NCBI GenBank assembly: GCA_963724625.1
Contig: CAVRVO010000015.1
Span: 62,001 to 126,000, forward strand
DNA length: 64,000 nucleotides
DNA from: DATBVX01 sp963724625
Lineage (GTDB): Bacteria > Pseudomonadota > Gammaproteobacteria > Steroidobacterales > Steroidobacteraceae
Direction: 5' to 3'
The translations under genes and the position numbers were made by a program. Shown here piece after piece: positions 29,152-38,049 of the stretch. Every line of letters starts with the position of its first letter. Positions within the stretch are counted from its first letter, which is position 1. A model generated the notes under the pieces. The model saw nothing but the letters and a program-made list of their open reading frames with translations. It was not told the origin of the DNA and did no database searches.

Positions 29152-29673
29152 TCATCCGATTGATGCGCTGAGGATCTCGCGCAGGTAATGAAACAGCTCA
29201 CGCGCCGCTCGCGGCGCACTGCCGTGTCTTGACTCCTCGCCAGCGATCGCAACCAGTTTCTGCAAGCGCAGAACGTCGACTCGGGGGTGTTCTGCGAGCA
29301 GCTCGTCGAGTGCTGCAGGATCCCTCAGCACCCGCTCGCGCCATTGTTCGATGCGTTTGAACTGGCGATTCGCCGCATTCTCTTTTTGTCGGTGTGCTTC
29401 GAGCGCCGCGCGAATCTGCTCGGTGTCGATCTTGCGCATCAGCTTGCCGATGTATTGGCGCTGACGCAGTTGCGCTCCGTGACTCGTGAACTGCCGTGCG
29501 GCGAGGATTGCGTCGCGCAGCCTCTCGGGCAACGGCAGCGACCCGAACAGCGGGTCCGGCAAATCGATGAGCTGCTCGCCGAGTTCCTGCAGCTCCTGTG
29601 ACGCACGCTTGCGTGCGCCCTTGCTGGGGCGTTCCTCGTCAGGCTGCTCATCATCGTGACGTCGGCGGATCAT
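29152..29673 (-). CDS. yjgA: Ribosome-associated protein YjgA/DarP
   Basis: A 173-residue member of the DUF615 family that helps late 50S subunit assembly. Recognised from KGARKRASQELQELGEQLIDLP, RQFTSHGAQLRQRQYIGKLMRKID and the C-terminal REILSASIG-type end. Its ATG overlaps the stop of the upstream small membrane gene. In many relatives it sits between tldD and pmbA, as here in broader context. Confidence 0.92.
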   Translation of the reverse strand: MIRRRHDDEQPDEERPSKGARKRASQELQELGEQLIDLPDPLFGSLPLPERLRDAILAARQFTSHGAQLRQRQYIGKLMRKIDTEQIRAALEAHRQKENAANRQFKRIEQWRERVLRDPAALDELLAEHPRVDVLRLQKLVAIAGEESRHGSAPRAARELFHYLREILSASIG

Positions 29674-29975
29674 GCGGGGGCCACGCTCTCAGAGCGCTGC
29701 AACACTCGGTGCTCGATATGGTGCATAAGCACGTCCGCGCCGGTCTTCAATGCTCCGAACAACAGCATCGCCAGCGCACTGTTGTTACCGAGCGCGGTGC
29801 CTAGCAGGATCGAGGCATGCATCGGAACGAGGGTGGGCACGGGCCAGTGCAGCGCGATCGCCACGATAATGGTCGCGGCGTTGACGGCGAGAAGTGAGCG
29901 CGTGCTTTCCTGCGTGACCGAGGTGTTTGTGCTCGTCGGTACGCTGAGCAAGGCGATCTCCAGCAATCGGTACAC
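29670..29975 (-). CDS. Small hydrophobic protein coupled to yjgA
   Basis: A 101-residue protein starting at GTG, with two hydrophobic stretches (about residues 28-48 and 52-75) and the C-terminal MHHIEHRVLQRSE. I do not recognise it. Its stop overlaps the yjgA start by 4 bases, which suggests it is really translated, and it is divergent from pmbA with 92 bases between them. Function unknown. Confidence 0.55.
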   Translation of the reverse strand: MYRLLEIALLSVPTSTNTSVTQESTRSLLAVNAATIIVAIALHWPVPTLVPMHASILLGTALGNNSALAMLLFGALKTGADVLMHHIEHRVLQRSESVAPA

Positions 29976-30067
29976 AATGGCGAGGCGCCGAGTATCCGGT
30001 GACGGGTGCGCGTTGGCAATCTGGCGGCTAAAATGCCCGCCCTTCCTTTGGTCTCACAGGTTCAATC

Positions 30068-31417
30068 ATGGCAGCCGAAGAGCAAGCCATCGTTCCGCTC
30101 ACCGGCAAGGACCTCGAGCGACTGGTCACCTGGGCGCTCGAGGAAGCGCGTGCTGAGCGCGCCGACCAGGCGGAAGTCGGGGTCAGCGTCGATACCGGGT
30201 TGAGCGTGACTGTGCGGCTGGGCGAGGTGGACACGCTCGAATACCAGCGCGATCGCGGCCTCGGGATCACGGTCTACTTCGACCATCGCAAGGGCTCGGC
30301 GAGCACCGCCGACCTGAGACGCGAGGCGATTCGCGAGGCGGTGCTCAAGGCCTGCAGTATTGCGCGCTTTACCGCCTCGGACGATTGCGCCGGGCTGGCT
30401 GACGCGGAACTCATGGCGCGCGAACAACCCGACCTTGCGCTCTCGCATCCATGGGAGATCTCTCCTGAAGCATCGATCGAAATCGCTCGGTCCTGCGAAG
30501 CGGCTGCGCTCGCTGTCGATCCGCGCGTCCGTAACTCCGAGGGCGCTTCACTCAACACGCATCACGGCACGCGGGTGTACGGGAACAGTCATGGATTCAT
30601 CGGTGGCTTCGAGAGCACTTCGCACAGCGTGAGCTGCGCTGTGGTCGCAAGTGAAGGCGACGAAATGCAGCGCGATTATTGGTACACCACGTCGCGCGAC
30701 TGGCGCGAGCTCGAGGACGCGCAGCAGGTGGGGCGTGTGAGTGCCGTGCGCACCGTCGCGCGCCTTGGATCACGCAGGCTTACGACGCGGCGCGCAGCGG
30801 TCATGTTCACGCCCGAGCTGTCCCGAGGCTTCTTTGGCCATTTCCTGGCCGCGATTCGCGGTGGAAGCCAGTATCGCCGCTCCTCATTCCTGCTCGGCGC
30901 TGCCGGCCAGCAGGTCTTTCCGTCCTTCCTGCACATTTCGGAGCGCCCTCATATCCGCAAGGCCATCGCAAGCTCTGCGTTCGATAACGAGGGTGTTGCG
31001 ACCCAGGATCGCGAGCTCGTCAAGGACGGGATCCTGCAGGGCTACATCCTCAGCGCGTACTCGGCCCGCAAGCTCGGCCTGCAGACCACGGGCAACGCCG
31101 GCGGTGTGCACAACCTGCTCATCTCGCATGGTAGCGAGGACCAGAAGGCGCTCTTGCACCGCATGCAGACGGGACTTCTTGTCACCGAGCTCATGGGTCA
31201 GGGTGTTAACACGGTCACCGGCGATTACTCCCGTGGTGCCTCGGGATTCTGGATCGAGCATGGGGAGATCCAATACCCGGTGCACGAGATCACCATCGCG
31301 GGCAATCTACGCGACATGCTGCTGGGAATTGTCGCTGTCGGAAGCGATGTTGATTTGCGCGGCGCTGTGCGCACCGGCTCGGTGCTGCTCGGCGAGATGA
31401 CTATCGCGGGTGAATAG
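30068..31417 (+). CDS. pmbA: Metalloprotease subunit PmbA/TldE
   Basis: PmbA is the non-zinc partner of TldD in the complex that processes microcin B17 and degrades the CcdA antitoxin. The 449-residue sequence shows the family pattern VEVSVDTGLSVTVRLGEVDTLEY-like start, NSEGASLNTHHGTRVYGNS and NTVTGDYSRGASGFWIE. It lacks the HExxxH motif of TldD, as expected. Confidence 0.94.
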   Translation: MAAEEQAIVPLTGKDLERLVTWALEEARAERADQAEVGVSVDTGLSVTVRLGEVDTLEYQRDRGLGITVYFDHRKGSASTADLRREAIREAVLKACSIARFTASDDCAGLADAELMAREQPDLALSHPWEISPEASIEIARSCEAAALAVDPRVRNSEGASLNTHHGTRVYGNSHGFIGGFESTSHSVSCAVVASEGDEMQRDYWYTTSRDWRELEDAQQVGRVSAVRTVARLGSRRLTTRRAAVMFTPELSRGFFGHFLAAIRGGSQYRRSSFLLGAAGQQVFPSFLHISERPHIRKAIASSAFDNEGVATQDRELVKDGILQGYILSAYSARKLGLQTTGNAGGVHNLLISHGSEDQKALLHRMQTGLLVTELMGQGVNTVTGDYSRGASGFWIEHGEIQYPVHEITIAGNLRDMLLGIVAVGSDVDLRGAVRTGSVLLGEMTIAGE

Positions 31418-31428
31418 CCCGAGCGGTA

Positions 31429-33732
31429 TCAGGAGCCAAAGAGAGCGCTCTCCGAGCTCGAGCCGAGGATCTCGTTGAGCACCTCTTCGATCGGCTGCGG
31501 CTTGCTGACCACGTATCCTTGAATGTAGTCGATCCCGAGCTGTACCAGCCAATCACGGACCTGCTCGGTCTCAACCTGCGCCGCCACCGTATCCATGCGA
31601 CTCGCGGTCGCCCACTGGGCCAGCGCCTCGACCAGGCGTTGTGCCCGTACGTCCTTGACCACGTCTTTGAGCAGGGTGCCATCCATCTTGATCGAGCTCG
31701 CGCCGTGCGCCTGCAGACGCCCGCACGCGGCACCACCGACATTGTCGATCACGATGCGCGCGCCGGCACGCAACATGCGCTTGGCGAAGCGTGCAACATC
31801 ACGGCCGTGGTTGGCAGCAGTAGTCTCCGCGATCTCGAACAGCCACTGTTCGGCAGGCAGGACGTTGCGGCGCAGCTGCTCGGCCATCCAGTCGTGAAAG
31901 TCGGCGATTTCGAGCGAGCGCGGCGAAATGTTGAGCGATACCTCGATCGCGCGTGAGCCGGGGCGCGACGAGCGGGCCGCGATTGCCGTGAGCGCCGCAC
32001 TCATGACCCAGCGGTCGAGCTCGGTAATAGCATCGCGATCCGATCCGGTGGACAGGAATTCGAGCGGTGTAATCAGCTTGCCGCGTTCGTCAACAATGCG
32101 AGGCAGCAACTCCAGGCGCACCGGTCGATTCGGATCGCGCACCGGACGCATGGGCTGCGCGAACAGCTTCAAACGATTGTCACGCAACGCCTCGCGCAGA
32201 CGAACCGGAATCAGGATACGCGAGGAATCCTGCTGCACAGCAGATACTTGAATGGCGCCGGAGCGGGTACTGACGCTGCTCGCCACCGGTGCAGGCGTTG
32301 CTGCTGCACGCGCCGAAACCAGAGCGTAGCGCAAGCCCGCCGAGGTCGGCGTGACTGCGGCGACGCCACTGCGAAGCTCTACGCGCGGATCAGTGGAACG
32401 TTTGGAAGGATTCTGCTTGCCCGCGGCCTCGCAGATGCGCTGCGCAAGTTCATGCGCACTCTCCGCGTCAGCGCGGGGCAGCAGGCACGCGAAATGACCA
32501 CCTCCGAGCCGCGCACTGATGGCAGCTTCGGGAAGCTGGGGTGGGCGCAAGATCTTGGCGACGTGTCGAATCAGGCGATCGGCTTCCGGGGCTCCGCGCT
32601 CGCGGTTGTAAGCGCTCAGACCAACGATGTCGAAGAAGATCACGCTGGCGCCGGTGCTCTCGGTGGTTGGCAGGGAGCGCATGGCGCGCTCGAGCCCCGC
32701 CGCGGAGCGCAGATTGGTCATCGAGTCGTAGTCGCGCTCGACGAGCGCGGGGATGAGCGGGCCGATCCGCTCCAGGAGTTGCTGCTCGATATCACCGAAC
32801 TCGGTCGCGAATGGCGAGCGCAACAGCGCCACATAACCGATCGGGTGGTCTGGGCGCTGCAGGATGGGCGTCGCGATCACATGATATGAAAGTGAGCCGG
32901 AATCCTTGGCAGGCTTCGTTTCAGGCTCGGGCTCTGGCTGCAGTCCTGCGAACGAGTCCTCGTCCGGATCAGAGTCGGCGTCCTGCTTGAACGGCCTGCT
33001 GCTGAGAAAGGTCCGCTTTTCGAGCTGTACCCACGACAACACTTGTCGGTGAGCCTGGCGCAACGCGTCCTTAGCAGTCTCGCCGCTCCAGCCCGGCGAC
33101 TCGACGATGACGCGGATGGAGCTGTCCGGCACGACCACTGCACCGAGCGCGGAGTCGGTGCGCGAGACGATGGCGGAGAGCAACTCGCGCAAAGGCTCGG
33201 CGCTCGTCGCGGAATTGATCAGTGGCAATGCCTTGTCGGCGAGCCACTCGAAGTGCTGGAGCTTCGAAGCAGTCTGGTCCTGGACGTTGCTGCTCGGGAG
33301 CTTGCGCAGCGTCGCGAGCTCGCGCGCGACACATTGCAGTATCGGTTGCAGGGTCTTTTCGACCTCGCCGATGCTTGCGGCCGGCGTCTTACCGGCGGGC
33401 GGTTTGCAGGTCACGCCCAGGATGCCGAGCGGAGCATCACGCTCATCACGCAGCCACAACAGGTAAGAGGGCGTTGAGTCGTTCAGCAGCCGCTCTGAGC
33501 CGCTGCGGCGGTTCTTGTCTGGGTCAGCAGCCTCCTGCACCAGGGCTCGCACTTGACCCGAGAGAGTGCCCTCGACCTCCGCGTCCTTCTGCCACACGAT
33601 CTTGCCCGCCGCATCGTAGAAGATGACACCGCGGGCGCGCGGATAGAGCACTTGCACGAGCCGCGCATAGGGCTCGAAAAACGCGGCTTTTGCGGGTCCG
33701 CGCAGGGCAGAAAAGGGGTCATTGTTGGCCAT
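31429..33732 (-). CDS. Degenerate GGDEF/EAL-domain protein
   Basis: A 767-residue cytoplasmic protein. The first 340 residues may hold sensory (GAF-like) regions and an acidic linker. The GGDEF site is GGGHF (410-414), so diguanylate cyclase activity is unlikely. The EAL part begins with ELL (541-543) in place of EAL; IDNVGGA replaces DDFGTG and AAQVETE replaces AEGVET, so phosphodiesterase activity is also doubtful, though NISPRSL, FEIAETT and IKMDG remain. It is probably a c-di-GMP effector or scaffold. The chosen start MANNDPFSAL follows a short upstream extension. It is convergent with pmbA. Confidence 0.85.
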   Translation of the reverse strand: MANNDPFSALRGPAKAAFFEPYARLVQVLYPRARGVIFYDAAGKIVWQKDAEVEGTLSGQVRALVQEAADPDKNRRSGSERLLNDSTPSYLLWLRDERDAPLGILGVTCKPPAGKTPAASIGEVEKTLQPILQCVARELATLRKLPSSNVQDQTASKLQHFEWLADKALPLINSATSAEPLRELLSAIVSRTDSALGAVVVPDSSIRVIVESPGWSGETAKDALRQAHRQVLSWVQLEKRTFLSSRPFKQDADSDPDEDSFAGLQPEPEPETKPAKDSGSLSYHVIATPILQRPDHPIGYVALLRSPFATEFGDIEQQLLERIGPLIPALVERDYDSMTNLRSAAGLERAMRSLPTTESTGASVIFFDIVGLSAYNRERGAPEADRLIRHVAKILRPPQLPEAAISARLGGGHFACLLPRADAESAHELAQRICEAAGKQNPSKRSTDPRVELRSGVAAVTPTSAGLRYALVSARAAATPAPVASSVSTRSGAIQVSAVQQDSSRILIPVRLREALRDNRLKLFAQPMRPVRDPNRPVRLELLPRIVDERGKLITPLEFLSTGSDRDAITELDRWVMSAALTAIAARSSRPGSRAIEVSLNISPRSLEIADFHDWMAEQLRRNVLPAEQWLFEIAETTAANHGRDVARFAKRMLRAGARIVIDNVGGAACGRLQAHGASSIKMDGTLLKDVVKDVRAQRLVEALAQWATASRMDTVAAQVETEQVRDWLVQLGIDYIQGYVVSKPQPIEEVLNEILGSSSESALFGS

Positions 33733-33917
33733 CCTGCGTAGCATCAACGGGATGGCGATTGAACAGAACGACGGCATTCACAGCGTCGTGGTGTCGTTGC
33801 GGTACGCGTGCCGCTGATGGCGGTAATTCGGCAAATCTGCGAGCGCGGTCACCAATGCAGTTTGGGAACGCGCCCGTAAGCCAGATTATGTCAGGTCAGT
33901 AGTCCCCGGTTCAGGGC

Positions 33918-35279
33918 TTATGACGCATGGCCTTCGACCATATCCCGCAAGGTCTTGCCCTTGAATCGCTCCTTGATCGCGGCATCGATCTCGGCAGCCA
34001 GCTCATCCGCAGGACGCGTTCCGCGAAAGTGCACTCGCGGTTCACCGCCCTGGTGGCGGCGCGCCGCATCGGCGATCTCCGCCAGCGAAATCTCGGCTGT
34101 ATCGCGGCCCGGCATCCAGGTCTCATCCTCGGTTGCGACCAGGAGGCCGGCGCTCTCGAGTGCATGAATGACGATGCCGAGTGTGGCTCCCGGAATGTCG
34201 AAACGCAGCGCCAGGCCGTTGGTCGTCCAGCGCTGCTTGCCAGTGCGGTAGTCCTGGCCCACGAGCATCATCACGTTGAGCGCGAGACGCTCGGCAAGAC
34301 TGCTGGTGAGACGGATTTCGACTTGGCCGGTGCGCAGGTATTGCGGGTTCTGCACGTAGAAGGAGATCTGCGCACCGATCATCACGATCAGCCACGCGGT
34401 ATAGACCAGATGAGTGCGGTTAGGAAATCGCGAAACCTGCGTACACGACAGTGAGCCTGGAGACATAGCGAACGAACGTGGCGAATGCAGCTCCGACGAG
34501 TACCCACAGCACTACCCGCGGTGAGCCCGCCGACGAGCGCCGGCATCATGCGCACCCGCGTGTTGGGTATGAACGAATACATGAATGCGAATAGTGACGT
34601 GACCAGCAGGTAGGGGGCGATCCTGCCAGTCATGTACATCATCGTTCCGAAGGGCTCGTAGGAATGGAGCCAGCGAACAATCGACGTAGTTCGCAAGACT
34701 CGCCGTCATTCCCAATGCCGCCACGGTCAGAATCGGGCCGACGATCATGAGGCTGAGGTATTCGCTGACCCGTCGCGCCCAGCTGCGCGGCCGCTCGACA
34801 CGCCAGACGAAATTGAGACTCTCTTCGACTTTCTGGATCGTCGAGATCGACGGTGTAGATGAGAAAAGCCAGGCCGAGTGATCCGAGTACGCCACTCTGA
34901 ATCTTGTCGACGAATCGCCATTACCGTTCGGTCAGTTCGCCGCCTTATCGCCTACCGGGCGGAAAAATTCAACGAGCAGCGGCTTGAGCTGCTGATGAAA
35001 CCCCAGGCCCTTGAGCACGGAGAAGGCGAATGCCAGCAGGGGTACGATAGCGAGCAGCATCGTGTAGACGAGGCTCATCGCACGCAGATTCAGATCGCCC
35101 TTCCATAGGTCACGTATCAGGGCATATGGATAGCGCAGCGCCCGCAGAATCTGCGCCCAAGGGATCTTCGGCCGCTCGCCCGCTCGGCTCGAACAGCGCT
35201 CGTTCAAGTCGTTCCTGGAGGTGAAACATTGGGCGAGCCTTGCATGCCTGCGTAGCGGCTGGCAAGCGCTCGGGCGCAT
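33918..35279 (-). pseudogene. YihY/BrkB-family membrane protein, broken by many indels
   Basis: Minus-strand fragments together spell a YihY/BrkB (former RNase BN) inner-membrane protein with a C-terminal extension. Recognisable pieces are NLRAMSLVYTMLLAIVPLLAF, FLIYTV followed in another frame by STIQKVEESLNFVWRVERP, LMIVGPILTVAALG, FGTMMYMTGRIAPYLLVTS, and AWLIVMIGAQISFYVQNPQYLR. The C-terminal 120 residues resemble a winged-helix-like tail. At least six frame changes, of both signs, occur between about 34380 and 34940. Amino-acid conservation between breaks is good, so either very recent decay or a low-quality consensus fits. Start unclear. Confidence 0.7.
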
Positions 35280-35300
35280 CGTTAGAGTCGGTGCACGCCC

Positions 35301-36107
35301 ATGTCCACAGAATACGCCGAACGCATCGTCTGCCTCACGGAGGAGACCACTGAGACGCTTTACTTGCTGGGTGAAGAGCGGCGCATCGTCGGCATTTCAG
35401 GCTTCACGGTGCGGCCGCCGCGTGCGCGCAAGGAGAAACCGAAGGTCTCCGCTTTTACCAGCGCAAAGATTGATCGGATCATCGCCCTCGAGCCCGACCT
35501 GGTGCTGGGATTTTCCGACCTGCAGGCGGACATTGCCGCGGAACTGATTCGTGCGGGATTGAACCTGCACGTCTTCAATCACCGCAGCGTCGCGGGCATC
35601 TTCGGAATGATTCGCACGCTCGGTGGCATGATCGGTTGCGAGGCGAAGACAGCGGTGCTCGTGGAGCGGCTCGCAAAGCACGTCGAGGGTGTTCGCGACG
35701 CCAGCTCGAAACTACCCGCCCGGCCGCGCGTCTACTTTGAAGAATGGGACGATCCCCAGATCTCCGGTATCCGCTGGGTGTCGGAGTTGATCGGGATTGC
35801 CGGTGGCGATGACTGTTTCCCGGGGCTGAGCGTCGAGCCGCTGGCGCGTAACCGGATCATTGCCGATATCGCCGAAGTGCCGCGACGAGCGCCCGACCTC
35901 ATCCTCGGCTCCTGGTGTGGTAAGAAATTCCAGCCCGCGCGAGTGGCGGCACGGCCTGGATGGAGCGAGATTCCCGCTGTGCGCAACGGTAATCTCCACG
36001 AGATCAAGTCTTCGATCATTCTCCAGCCCGGCCCCGCGGCGCTCACCGACGGCGTGGACGAGATCCACCGCATCGTCGTCGAGTGGTGTGAGGATCTGGC
36101 TGGCTGA
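35301..36107 (+). CDS. BtuF-like substrate-binding protein without signal peptide
   Basis: A 268-residue helical-backbone binding protein of the class III (BtuF/FhuD) type: ERIVCLTEETTETLYLLGEERRIVGISGFT starts the family fold (quoted in part), then LEPDLVLGFSDLQADIAAEL and VRNGNLHEIKSS. Members bind cobalamin or related corrinoids/siderophores. No signal peptide or lipobox precedes the fold, so it may be cytoplasmic. No transporter genes are near. The last codons lie inside the inverted repeat at 36090-36239, and the gene is convergent with purC. Confidence 0.85.
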   Translation: MSTEYAERIVCLTEETTETLYLLGEERRIVGISGFTVRPPRARKEKPKVSAFTSAKIDRIIALEPDLVLGFSDLQADIAAELIRAGLNLHVFNHRSVAGIFGMIRTLGGMIGCEAKTAVLVERLAKHVEGVRDASSKLPARPRVYFEEWDDPQISGIRWVSELIGIAGGDDCFPGLSVEPLARNRIIADIAEVPRRAPDLILGSWCGKKFQPARVAARPGWSEIPAVRNGNLHEIKSSIILQPGPAALTDGVDEIHRIVVEWCEDLAG

Positions 36108-37150
36108 TCCTTCCCCCAGCCCGTTCGGCTTTGATCGCGCCCAATGACACGTTGTTGTACAGCGCGAACGCTGGGGCTGGTGTTTGCAGGATGTTTGGTT
36201 CGTGTCGGGCTGCGGGAAGGATCAGCCAGCCAGATCCTCGCACTGATCGGGGCAGGAGTGCTTTCTGACGCAGTGAGCCGCGCGAGCGCCTCGCGGTATT
36301 TCTCGCTGGTCTTTGCGATGATCTCCGGCGGCAGATGCGGCCCCGGCGCACGCTTGTTCCAATCGAGCGTCTCGAGGTAATCGCGGACGAACTGCTTGTC
36401 GAAGCTCGGCGGGCTCGAGCCCGGTTTCCAGGTATCCGCCGGCCAGAAACGCGAGGAATCGGGCGTCAGCACTTCATCAATCAGCACCAGATTCCCGGCG
36501 CTGTCGGTGCCGAACTCGAACTTGGTATCGGCGATGATGATGCCGCAAGTCGCGGCGTAATCGGCGGCAAAGCGATACAAGGCGACGGTCTTCTCACGGA
36601 CCTGTTCGGCGCGCTGCCGTCCAACGAGCTGCACGACGGCTTCAAATCCGATGTTTTCATCGTGCTGACCCGATGGTGCCTTGGTTGCCGGCGTGAAAAT
36701 GGGCTCTGGCAGTCGGTCTGCCATGCGTAGACCCTTGGGAAGCGCGATTCCACACACGGCTCCATCGCGCTGGTAGTCCTTCCAGCCGGAACCAATCAGG
36801 TAGCCGCGCACCACCGCCTCCAGGGGCAACGGCTGGAGGCGCCGGACCACGACACTGCGATCCCGCAGCACCTCGAGCGTAGAGGGATCGCGGATGATGT
36901 CCGCGATCGGCCACTGCACGAGCTGGTTGGGCACGATGTGGGTGGTGCGCCCGAACCAGAAATTGGAAATCTCAGTGAGCACCCGACCCTTGTCCGGGAT
37001 CGGGTCCGGAAGTACGACGTCAAAGGCTGACAGCCGATCAGTCGTCACGATCAGCATGTGGGCATCATCGACGGCATAGATGTCGCGCACCTTGCCACGA
37101 TGAATGAGGGGCAGTTCCCTGACGTTGGAATCAAAGACAGTCGCAGACAT
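35732..37150 (-). CDS. purC: SAICAR synthetase, reading past its expected end
   Basis: PurC joins CAIR and aspartate in purine synthesis. Family motifs are HRGKVRDIYAVDD, TTDRLSAFDVVLPDPIPDKG, RGYLIGSGWKDYQ, IADTKFEFG and IDEVLTPDSSRFWP. Normal enzymes stop soon after SEKYREALARLT, here near 36270. No in-frame stop follows there; the frame runs through the inverted repeat 36090-36239 and antisense to the BtuF-like gene, stopping only at 35732. The last 180 residues are therefore not expected. One missing base before 36240 would reach a TGA at 36222. The start follows the family; function is not in doubt. Confidence 0.88.
   Translation of the reverse strand: MSATVFDSNVRELPLIHRGKVRDIYAVDDAHMLIVTTDRLSAFDVVLPDPIPDKGRVLTEISNFWFGRTTHIVPNQLVQWPIADIIRDPSTLEVLRDRSVVVRRLQPLPLEAVVRGYLIGSGWKDYQRDGAVCGIALPKGLRMADRLPEPIFTPATKAPSGQHDENIGFEAVVQLVGRQRAEQVREKTVALYRFAADYAATCGIIIADTKFEFGTDSAGNLVLIDEVLTPDSSRFWPADTWKPGSSPPSFDKQFVRDYLETLDWNKRAPGPHLPPEIIAKTSEKYREALARLTASESTPAPISARIWLADPSRSPTRTKHPANTSPSVRAVQQRVIGRDQSRTGWGKDQPARSSHHSTTMRWISSTPSVSAAGPGWRMIEDLISWRLPLRTAGISLHPGRAATRAGWNFLPHQEPRMRSGARRGTSAISAMIRLRASGSTLSPGKQSSPPAIPINSDTQRIPEIWGSSHSSK
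36090..36239. repeat. 150-bp element with 34-bp inverted repeats
   Basis: The left arm 36090-36123 (starting GAGGATCTGGCTGGCTGATC) is the reverse complement of the right arm 36206-36239 with one mismatch in 34. It lies between the convergent BtuF-like and purC genes and supplies the last codons and stop of the former. No target duplication is obvious. It may be a MITE or a shared terminator-like palindrome. Confidence 0.65.
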
Positions 37151-37250
37151 GGATCGCGAGGCGCTGAGGGTGGTGGCTGGTAGGATAACCGCACTGAACG
37201 GCGAGGGGCGCATGTTGCCGCCCGGTTCAGCTCACGGTCAAGAAATCCGC

Positions 37251-38039
37251 ATGCAGTGGAAAGGAAAAGTCATCGGCGGGCTCATCGGCGCGGTTGTAGG
37301 AGCCGGGCCGATCGGCGCGCTGCTCGGCATGTTGCTCGGTCATCAGTACGATCGCAACGCCGAGGAGGATGATGGCGCAGCGGGCGAGGGCGATCCGCGG
37401 ATCATCAGTGCGGTCTTCTTTCGCAGCACCTTCGTCGTCATGGGATGCATCGCGAAAGCCGACGGGCGCGTTTCGGAGCGCGAGATTCGCGCGGCCCGCG
37501 GCGTGATGCAGCACCTGCGTCTGTCAGAGGAGCAGGTTCAGGCTGCCATTCGCTTCTTCACCGAAGGCAAGGCGCCGGGATTCGATCTGGAGCGAACGGT
37601 ACGGGAACTGCGGTCGGTGTGTGGCCGGCGCCAGGATCTGTTGCGCTACTTCATAGAGATTCAGCTGAGCGCGGCACTCGACGGCAGCGATATGCAGGGG
37701 CCCGCGCGCCCGATCGTGCAGAACGTGGGGCGCTGGCTGGGGATTTCTGGCTTCGAGCTGGCACATCTCGAAGCATTGCTGCGGCTGCAACGCGGCCAGA
37801 TGCGGACCGCGACACCGTCCCGCAACGTGGTGGCTGAAGCGTATGAAGTGCTGCAGATTACGGCGACCGCAAGCGATGCTGAGGTCGTCAAGGCGTATCG
37901 ACGGCAGATGAGCCGCAATCATCCCGACAAGCTGGTGGCGAACGGTCTGCCGGAGTCGATGCAGGAGCTGGCCAAGCAGAAAACGCAGCGGATTCGTGAG
38001 GCCTATGAGACGATTCGAACCCACCGCAACATGAAGTAG
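37251..38039 (+). CDS. djlA: Membrane-anchored J-domain co-chaperone DjlA
   Basis: DjlA stimulates DnaK at the inner membrane. The 262-residue protein has an N-terminal glycine-rich transmembrane segment (about residues 5-27), a TerB-like middle domain (CIAKADGRVSEREIRAARGVM), and a C-terminal J domain with the essential HPD in SRNHPDKLV. I chose the ATG giving MQWKGKVIGG, the usual family start. Only 10 bases separate it from rpe. Confidence 0.92.
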   Translation: MQWKGKVIGGLIGAVVGAGPIGALLGMLLGHQYDRNAEEDDGAAGEGDPRIISAVFFRSTFVVMGCIAKADGRVSEREIRAARGVMQHLRLSEEQVQAAIRFFTEGKAPGFDLERTVRELRSVCGRRQDLLRYFIEIQLSAALDGSDMQGPARPIVQNVGRWLGISGFELAHLEALLRLQRGQMRTATPSRNVVAEAYEVLQITATASDAEVVKAYRRQMSRNHPDKLVANGLPESMQELAKQKTQRIREAYETIRTHRNMK

Positions 38040-38049
38040 CCGCTCAGCC

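Noticed and set aside
36043..36351. Alternative minus frame in the inverted-repeat region
   Set aside because: No start signal and no homology I can name; it is probably only the other frame across the repeat.
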